37,036 nt of DNA from DASWIP01 sp036397635 (lineage in GTDB: Bacteria; Actinomycetota; AC-67). The position numbers and the translations under genes are program-made. Below the pieces are notes generated by a model that ran no database searches, was not told the origin of the DNA, and saw only the letters and a list, made by a program, of their open reading frames with translations. Positions 33,141-37,036 of this stretch are shown here, in pieces. Position 1 is the first letter of the stretch; each line of letters opens with the position of its first letter. The stretch lies in contig DASWIP010000044.1 in the NCBI GenBank assembly GCA_036397635.1, positions 1 through 37,036 of the forward strand, in the 5' to 3' direction.

Positions 33141-34063
33141 GATGGCCGGCTCGCCCCCTCGACGTGCACATCGACCCATCCGGTGATCGCGCTCGCGATG
33201 CCGGCGGTGAGCTGCGCGAGCGCGTCACTGTAGACCTCGTCGCCGATCTCGTGGAACCGGTGATGCCCGAAGACCCCGGCGGAGCGATCGGTCACGACCG
33301 CGAGATCGGCAGCCGTCCCCATGCGGGACCGCAGCGTGCCCAGCGAACGTTTCGCCTGATCCTCCCGCGAGACCTGCACGATCAAGCCGCGAACCAGCGA
33401 CGGGAGTTCCTCGTCGATGCGCGCGGCCGAGAGCTGTTCGACGGCTGCTCGCGTCAACGAGAAGCCGTTGACGTTCACGCTTCTCCCGTCGTCAAGGGCT
33501 GCGCGCGCAGAAGCCATGTCCGCGACGGCATCCGCGCGGACGATGCCGCTCATCACGCTGTACCTGAGGAGGTCACGGAGATAGCGCGCGCCGTCGACCA
33601 CCGGGTCGATCAGGACGAGGTACGGCAGCGACAGCTCACGCGCTGCACGGGCGGCCACCAGCGCGCCGAACCTTGTGCCCAGGACCCCGATCGATCGCGC
33701 ACCTGTGGTGCTGCGCAGGTGCGCGATCGCGTCGAGAGTATCGGCAAGATGGCCTGACAGGCTCGAGGGCGATCCGGCGTGTTCGCTGTCGCCGTAGCCC
33801 TGGCAGTGGAATCGCAGGGCAGGCGAACCGCCCGCGGCAAGCGCGCGCGAGAGAGCCGTGTCGGTGAGATGGAGATCGAGCTGCTCGGACCCGAATGAGT
33901 GGCACAGGACCCAGGCCGTCGGCGAAGGGTCGGAAAGCGGCGCCGCCAGCACCCCTAGCGTCGTCCCCGTCCCTGCACGGAACGAGACGAACGATTCCGC
34001 GATCCCGAGATCGAGATCGCGGCGGGTTGCGTGAGCCTGGAGGACTTGCTCGTCGACGGACAC
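33137..34063 (-). CDS. Alpha/beta-hydrolase-fold protein lacking the nucleophile
   Basis: A 308-residue protein of the same fold as its downstream neighbour. It shows AWVLCHSFGSEQLDLHLTDT (after the first strands), ALRFHCQGYGDSEH (82-95) and the elbow IGVLGTRFGALVAARAA, where GTRFG (129-133) has Arg131 in place of Ser. Without a nucleophile it may be a non-catalytic partner or use another mechanism. This pairing mirrors hydrolase 2 next to hydrolase 1 in exosortase A-associated clusters. GTG 34063 is chosen because GAGGAG lies 4 nt upstream. Confidence 0.82.
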   Translation of the reverse strand: MSVDEQVLQAHATRRDLDLGIAESFVSFRAGTGTTLGVLAAPLSDPSPTAWVLCHSFGSEQLDLHLTDTALSRALAAGGSPALRFHCQGYGDSEHAGSPSSLSGHLADTLDAIAHLRSTTGARSIGVLGTRFGALVAARAARELSLPYLVLIDPVVDGARYLRDLLRYSVMSGIVRADAVADMASARAALDDGRSVNVNGFSLTRAAVEQLSAARIDEELPSLVRGLIVQVSREDQAKRSLGTLRSRMGTAADLAVVTDRSAGVFGHHRFHEIGDEVYSDALAQLTAGIASAITGWVDVHVEGASRPS

Positions 34064-34132
34064 TCGTCTCCTCGCAGCGGGAAGCAGCGTCAGGCTACCC
34101 GCGGGTGCAAGCGCGGGTGCACGGCGCCCTGA

Positions 34133-34146
34133 CGTATCCCCGCTAC
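34133..34146 (-). promoter_or_regulatory. Shared 14-bp motif, copy upstream of the hydrolase pair
   Basis: Minus-strand GTAGCGGGGATACG, 70 bp upstream of GTG 34063, in the 126-bp gap after the flippase gene. The two outer blocks match the copies at 32294 and 36864. The same gap also holds a tandem CGCGGGTGCA repeat (34100-34109 and 34112-34121). Confidence 0.4.
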
Positions 34147-34189
34147 GGTGAACGGCCCACGCCCGGTCCGGCGCTGGATCCACCGCAAG

Positions 34190-35758
34190 TCAGTCGAGCC
34201 GTTCGTCCTGCGGCACCTCGGCCGGCGCTGCCGCTGCGCGCCGGCGCGCCATCGACCTGATCTCGCTCCAGCGCATCCCGAACGGCCGCCACCACAACAA
34301 CCCGGCAAGCCACGCGGCCGATCCGGCACTCACCACAACGACTGCGGGACCCGTTCCGTTGAGGGCGGGCATCGCCACCAGAGCCGTGCACACCCCCAGG
34401 ATGGCCCACGAATACGCGAGCAGCTTCACCACGTCACGACGGAGCGGCACGATCCCCGCCATCCTCTTGAGCAGGTTGCTCCACGCCAGGTTGACGAACG
34501 TGTACGCGATCGTGGTTGACCACGCCGCCCCGGCCGGACCGAAGCGGCGGATCAGCACGAACGCCAGCGACAGGTTCAACACCATCCCGATGGTGGAGTA
34601 GACGGCCATCCGCCGGACCGCACCGAGGGCAGCCAGGGTGACCCCGTTCAGGCCGGTCACCAAGGTAACCCAGTAACCGATCGCCAGGATCCGGGCGACC
34701 GCATCCATGCTCCCGTACGGCTCGCCGAACAGAAGGGGCAGGATCTGACGCGGAGCGGCCACGAACAGCAGGATCACCGGGAAGCCCAACGCGTATCCCC
34801 ACTTGGTCACCGACTGGTACAGCTCGTTGAGGCTTTCCCTCCGCTTGTGGACGATGTAGGCGGTGGCGATCGGCACGAAGAGCACGGGGAACGCGGAGAG
34901 CCCCCTCGAAGCGGCCTCCGAGATCCGCATGACCGGGGCGTACAAGCCGGTCTCCTCGGGCGACCGCAGGATGCCGAGGAGGACCACGTCCGCGCTTCGC
35001 ATCGCGAAGTACAGCAGCTCCGTCACGATCAGTGGCACCGAGAAGGAGAGCAGGGCCTTCACGTCGACCCAGGTGGTGTCGGTCAGACGGCCGATCGTGC
35101 GTCCCCGCCGGACGAACGAGGCGGTGATGGCAACATCCAGATACGTGGAGACGACCAGACCGATCACATAGGGGGGGAGCGTGTCGACACCGGTAATGAA
35201 CAGGCCGCCGATGATCGCGATGTCGAACAGCGGCGTCGCTACGCCTATCACGAAGATCCCCGTGAGGTCCCTCCACGCGCGCAGGCCCGCCCAGAGCGAT
35301 GCTCGCACGCCTGTGGTCAGAACCAGTGGTGCGATAAGGACCAGCGCGGTGGAGGTCCCGAACCCATCGATCGCGCCCGTGACACCCAGGCCGAGGACGA
35401 TGACCGCTCCGACCATGCCGGTCGGCAGCCCCAGGATCAGCGATCCCTTCAGCAGGCGCATCACGCGGTCGTGCTCGCCCCGGGCCTCGGCGAAGCTCAT
35501 CATGCGAGCCACTCCGTTGGACAGGCCGAGCCCGGTCACCATCTGCGCCATCGCCGCGATCGATGTCGCAAGCGCCACCGCCCCGTAGCGGCCGGTGCCG
35601 AGCGCCCGGGTCATCAGCATCGTGACGATGAGGCCGGATGCCGTCGCCAGGGCCGTCCGGATCAGCGAGGTGACCGCGCCCTGGCTTACCTTGACGAAAT
35701 CGGCTCGCTCGTCGTGGGGAGCGGCCGCTTGCGCGACCGGGGGAACGCCGACGCTCAT
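34190..35758 (-). CDS. Wzx-type polysaccharide flippase (MATE/PST family)
   Basis: A 522-residue membrane protein with about fourteen helices, the size and hydropathy of Wzx/PST flippases. The start region FVKVSQGAVTSLIRTALATA is followed by MLMTRALGTGRYGAVALA and TGLGLSNGVARMMSFAEARG, all typical of the polysaccharide biosynthesis (RfbX-like) family. It would move the finished undecaprenyl-linked repeat unit to the outer face. ATG 35758 has GGAG 8 nt upstream and lies 19 bp after the sulfotransferase stop; ATG 35818 would overlap that gene. Confidence 0.92.
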   Translation of the reverse strand: MSVGVPPVAQAAAPHDERADFVKVSQGAVTSLIRTALATASGLIVTMLMTRALGTGRYGAVALATSIAAMAQMVTGLGLSNGVARMMSFAEARGEHDRVMRLLKGSLILGLPTGMVGAVIVLGLGVTGAIDGFGTSTALVLIAPLVLTTGVRASLWAGLRAWRDLTGIFVIGVATPLFDIAIIGGLFITGVDTLPPYVIGLVVSTYLDVAITASFVRRGRTIGRLTDTTWVDVKALLSFSVPLIVTELLYFAMRSADVVLLGILRSPEETGLYAPVMRISEAASRGLSAFPVLFVPIATAYIVHKRRESLNELYQSVTKWGYALGFPVILLFVAAPRQILPLLFGEPYGSMDAVARILAIGYWVTLVTGLNGVTLAALGAVRRMAVYSTIGMVLNLSLAFVLIRRFGPAGAAWSTTIAYTFVNLAWSNLLKRMAGIVPLRRDVVKLLAYSWAILGVCTALVAMPALNGTGPAVVVVSAGSAAWLAGLLWWRPFGMRWSEIRSMARRRAAAAPAEVPQDERLD

Positions 35759-35777
35759 CGCCGGCTCCGGCGCTTGA

Positions 35778-36842
35778 TCATCGTCGGGACCCGAGCCGTC
35801 CGCGCGCGCGCCGTGCATGAACGATCGACGATCGGCGGTGCGCCTCGAGCCGGACCCGAGCCGGGATCCGCTCGGCGGCTCGCGGATACCCCAGGTCGTG
35901 GAGCAGATCTCCCGCGAGTGCGTCGAACAGCAACTGCTCGTCGCGAGGCATCTCCCGCCGCCAATCCCGCATGCCACTGGTCGGCGGCCGGCTGAGGTTG
36001 CCATGCGCACCCTGCCACGGCCCGTCGATCTTGCCGAGCACAGAGCCGGCCCGCTCGAAGTACCGCAGCATCTCAGGCTCGAACGACAGGTCCATGAACA
36101 CGCACAGGTCTCGAACGATCAGCTCAGGGTCGTCGACGAGCTGCTCGTAGCGGACCTCGCGGTACCGCTCAGGACCGAGCCGCCTGCCCGTCTCCCGGCC
36201 GCGAGTCACGAATCGGCGCCAGTAGTAGGCAGACTCGGCGATATCCTTGGTCCCCCACGACGACGCGCGGTACGACAGCGCGACGTCGCGGCCGTCACGG
36301 ATGATGTGCACGAAGCGCGCCTCCGGGAACAGTCCGGCGAGCAGCGGGACGTGCATGACGAAGCCGGGGCTCTTCTCCGCGTACCGCGGCTTGCCGTGCG
36401 CCGCCGCGTACGCCGCGTACACGGCCCGGATCGCCGCGGGGAGATCGCGCGGCGCGTCCACGGTCAGGTGGTCGCGGACCTGTTCGATGGGAAGGTTCCA
36501 ACCCCGGAAGCCGTCGACGATCGCGAGGTCCGCCAGGAAGCGCTCGACGTCCAGGCCGCCGCGCTCGTACCGTCCCCGAGTCCGGCCCAGGCTGACGGCG
36601 AACCGCGATTCGTAGGGCACGGCCATGTCGGACCGGGAATCGAACATCGCGAGCAGCAACGTCGTCCCCGACCTGCCCCGGCCGACGAAGAACGGGAAGG
36701 CCGGCGGAGTGGTCTTCGAGACCGAGCCGGCGGGGCTCGGCGTTCCGATCGCCTCCATGGCCTCCTCGGTCGCCACAGACACGGCGCGTGATCGCGCCGC
36801 CACGGTCGCGCGGTAGGTCAGCAGTGTGCGGGAGCGCGGCAT
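35778..36842 (-). CDS. Sulfotransferase (PAPS-dependent)
   Basis: A 354-residue protein of the sulfotransferase family. The 5'-phosphosulfate loop is FFVGRGRSGTTLLLAM. The 3'-phosphate region is FVHIIRDGRDVALSYRASSW. AEKSPGFVMHVPLLAGLFPEA lies between them, as in aryl and carbohydrate sulfotransferases. It would transfer sulfate from PAPS to a hydroxyl, here most likely a sugar of the polymer or a lipid-linked intermediate. The start is uncertain: ATG 36842 has only a weak CAGG site; ATG 36758 has AGGAGG but only 2 nt away. Confidence 0.85.
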   Translation of the reverse strand: MPRSRTLLTYRATVAARSRAVSVATEEAMEAIGTPSPAGSVSKTTPPAFPFFVGRGRSGTTLLLAMFDSRSDMAVPYESRFAVSLGRTRGRYERGGLDVERFLADLAIVDGFRGWNLPIEQVRDHLTVDAPRDLPAAIRAVYAAYAAAHGKPRYAEKSPGFVMHVPLLAGLFPEARFVHIIRDGRDVALSYRASSWGTKDIAESAYYWRRFVTRGRETGRRLGPERYREVRYEQLVDDPELIVRDLCVFMDLSFEPEMLRYFERAGSVLGKIDGPWQGAHGNLSRPPTSGMRDWRREMPRDEQLLFDALAGDLLHDLGYPRAAERIPARVRLEAHRRSSIVHARRARGRLGSRR

Positions 36843-36863
36843 GCGGTGGCCTGCATCGGCGTG

Positions 36864-36877
36864 CGTATCTTTCCTAC
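36864..36877 (-). promoter_or_regulatory. Shared 14-bp motif, copy upstream of the sulfotransferase gene
   Basis: Minus-strand GTAGGAAAGATACG, 22 bp upstream of ATG 36842 (106 bp from ATG 36758). Including two further bases (CA), 14 of 16 positions match the copy before the capD-type gene. Confidence 0.4.
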
Positions 36878-36925
36878 GCTGCCGGACCGGAACGGCCGCA
36901 GACGACCCCATCGAGATCCGCGCCA

Positions 36926-36941
36926 CGTAGGGAGGCCTACG
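36926..36941. repeat. Inverted repeat in the upstream region of the cluster
   Basis: CGTAGG-GAGG-CCTACG lies about 85 bp upstream of the sulfotransferase start. It could be an operator at the head of the cluster. From here to the end of the window (37036) I see no gene that I can support; a plus-strand gene may begin near the edge. Confidence 0.35.
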
Positions 36942-37036
36942 ACGGGTGCAGGATGTACGGACTTGCGCGCGGGGGTAGCGTGCGCGCGTCGACCCTGGGG
37001 GATTGCGTCCTGACCACGAACGCGATCGGCACGCGC

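Noticed and set aside
34100..34121. Tandem CGCGGGTGCA repeat, 12-bp period
   Set aside because: Only two copies in GC-rich intergenic DNA; recorded with the neighbouring motif but too short to call an operator or iteron.
1..37036. Search by eye for CRISPR repeats, tRNAs, rRNA, insertion sequences and phage genes
   Set aside because: No regularly spaced repeats, cloverleaf-like sequence, transposase or integrase motifs were seen. A tRNAscan, Infernal and ISfinder run would settle this.

Overview
The window is GC-rich, with almost every third codon position in the real genes being G or C. It carries no rRNA, tRNA, CRISPR array, transposase or integrase that I can recognise. High GC, GTG/TTG starts, dense 4-bp ATGA/GTGA gene overlaps, a probable leaderless promoter and a single-polypeptide Wzc-type kinase suggest an uncultured Actinomycetota or another high-GC bacterium. 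No outer-membrane export gene (Wza type) is visible. Taxonomy is inference only.

Left part (1-13.0 kb) is a mixed region. It opens with the 3' end of an LVIVD-repeat secreted protein, a two-gene toxin-antitoxin module (DUF433 antitoxin, DUF5615 PIN-like toxin), and a second LVIVD-repeat protein facing the first. Next come a lipoprotein coupled to an FMN-binding split-barrel protein, the electron transfer flavoprotein pair etfB-etfA, and a membrane-anchored protein-tyrosine/dual-specificity phosphatase. A PEP-synthase-like phosphotransferase of rifampin-phosphotransferase architecture follows, coupled to a membrane protein. A MarR regulator is divergent from a His-rich membrane protein, with twin operators between them. 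A DUF11 surface protein and a 4'-phosphopantetheinyl transferase complete the region.

Right part (13.2-37 kb) is an exopolysaccharide cluster. A secreted right-handed beta-helix protein on the plus strand abuts about 22 kb of minus-strand genes. Read in transcription order these are: sulfotransferase, Wzx-type flippase, two alpha/beta-hydrolase-fold proteins, a CapD/PglF-type NDP-sugar 4,6-dehydratase, a Wzz/Wzc-type chain-length kinase, a degenerate UDP-glucose/GDP-mannose dehydrogenase-like protein, two GT4 glycosyltransferases, a GNAT protein, a membrane protein, a Wzy-like polymerase candidate, a polysaccharide deacetylase, a glycosyltransferase-GNAT fusion, a WecA/WbpL-like phosphoglycosyl transferase, an AsnB-type amidotransferase and a DegT-type sugar aminotransferase.

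Together the cluster reads as a Wzx/Wzy-type pathway. The dehydratase, aminotransferase and GNAT domain could make a 4-acetamido-4,6-dideoxy sugar, which the WecA-like enzyme could load onto undecaprenyl phosphate. Glycosyltransferases then extend the unit, which may be amidated, deacetylated and sulfated, flipped, polymerised and length-controlled. The gene set partly resembles exosortase A (XrtA)/EpsH-associated polysaccharide clusters, yet no exosortase is in the window. The most unusual items are the dehydrogenase-like protein that has lost its recognisable catalytic motifs and has no ordinary start codon before its Rossmann motif, the glycosyltransferase-GNAT fusion, the hydrolase pair lacking the usual nucleophilic serine, the twin MarR operators, and a 14-bp motif shared by three promoter regions of the cluster.
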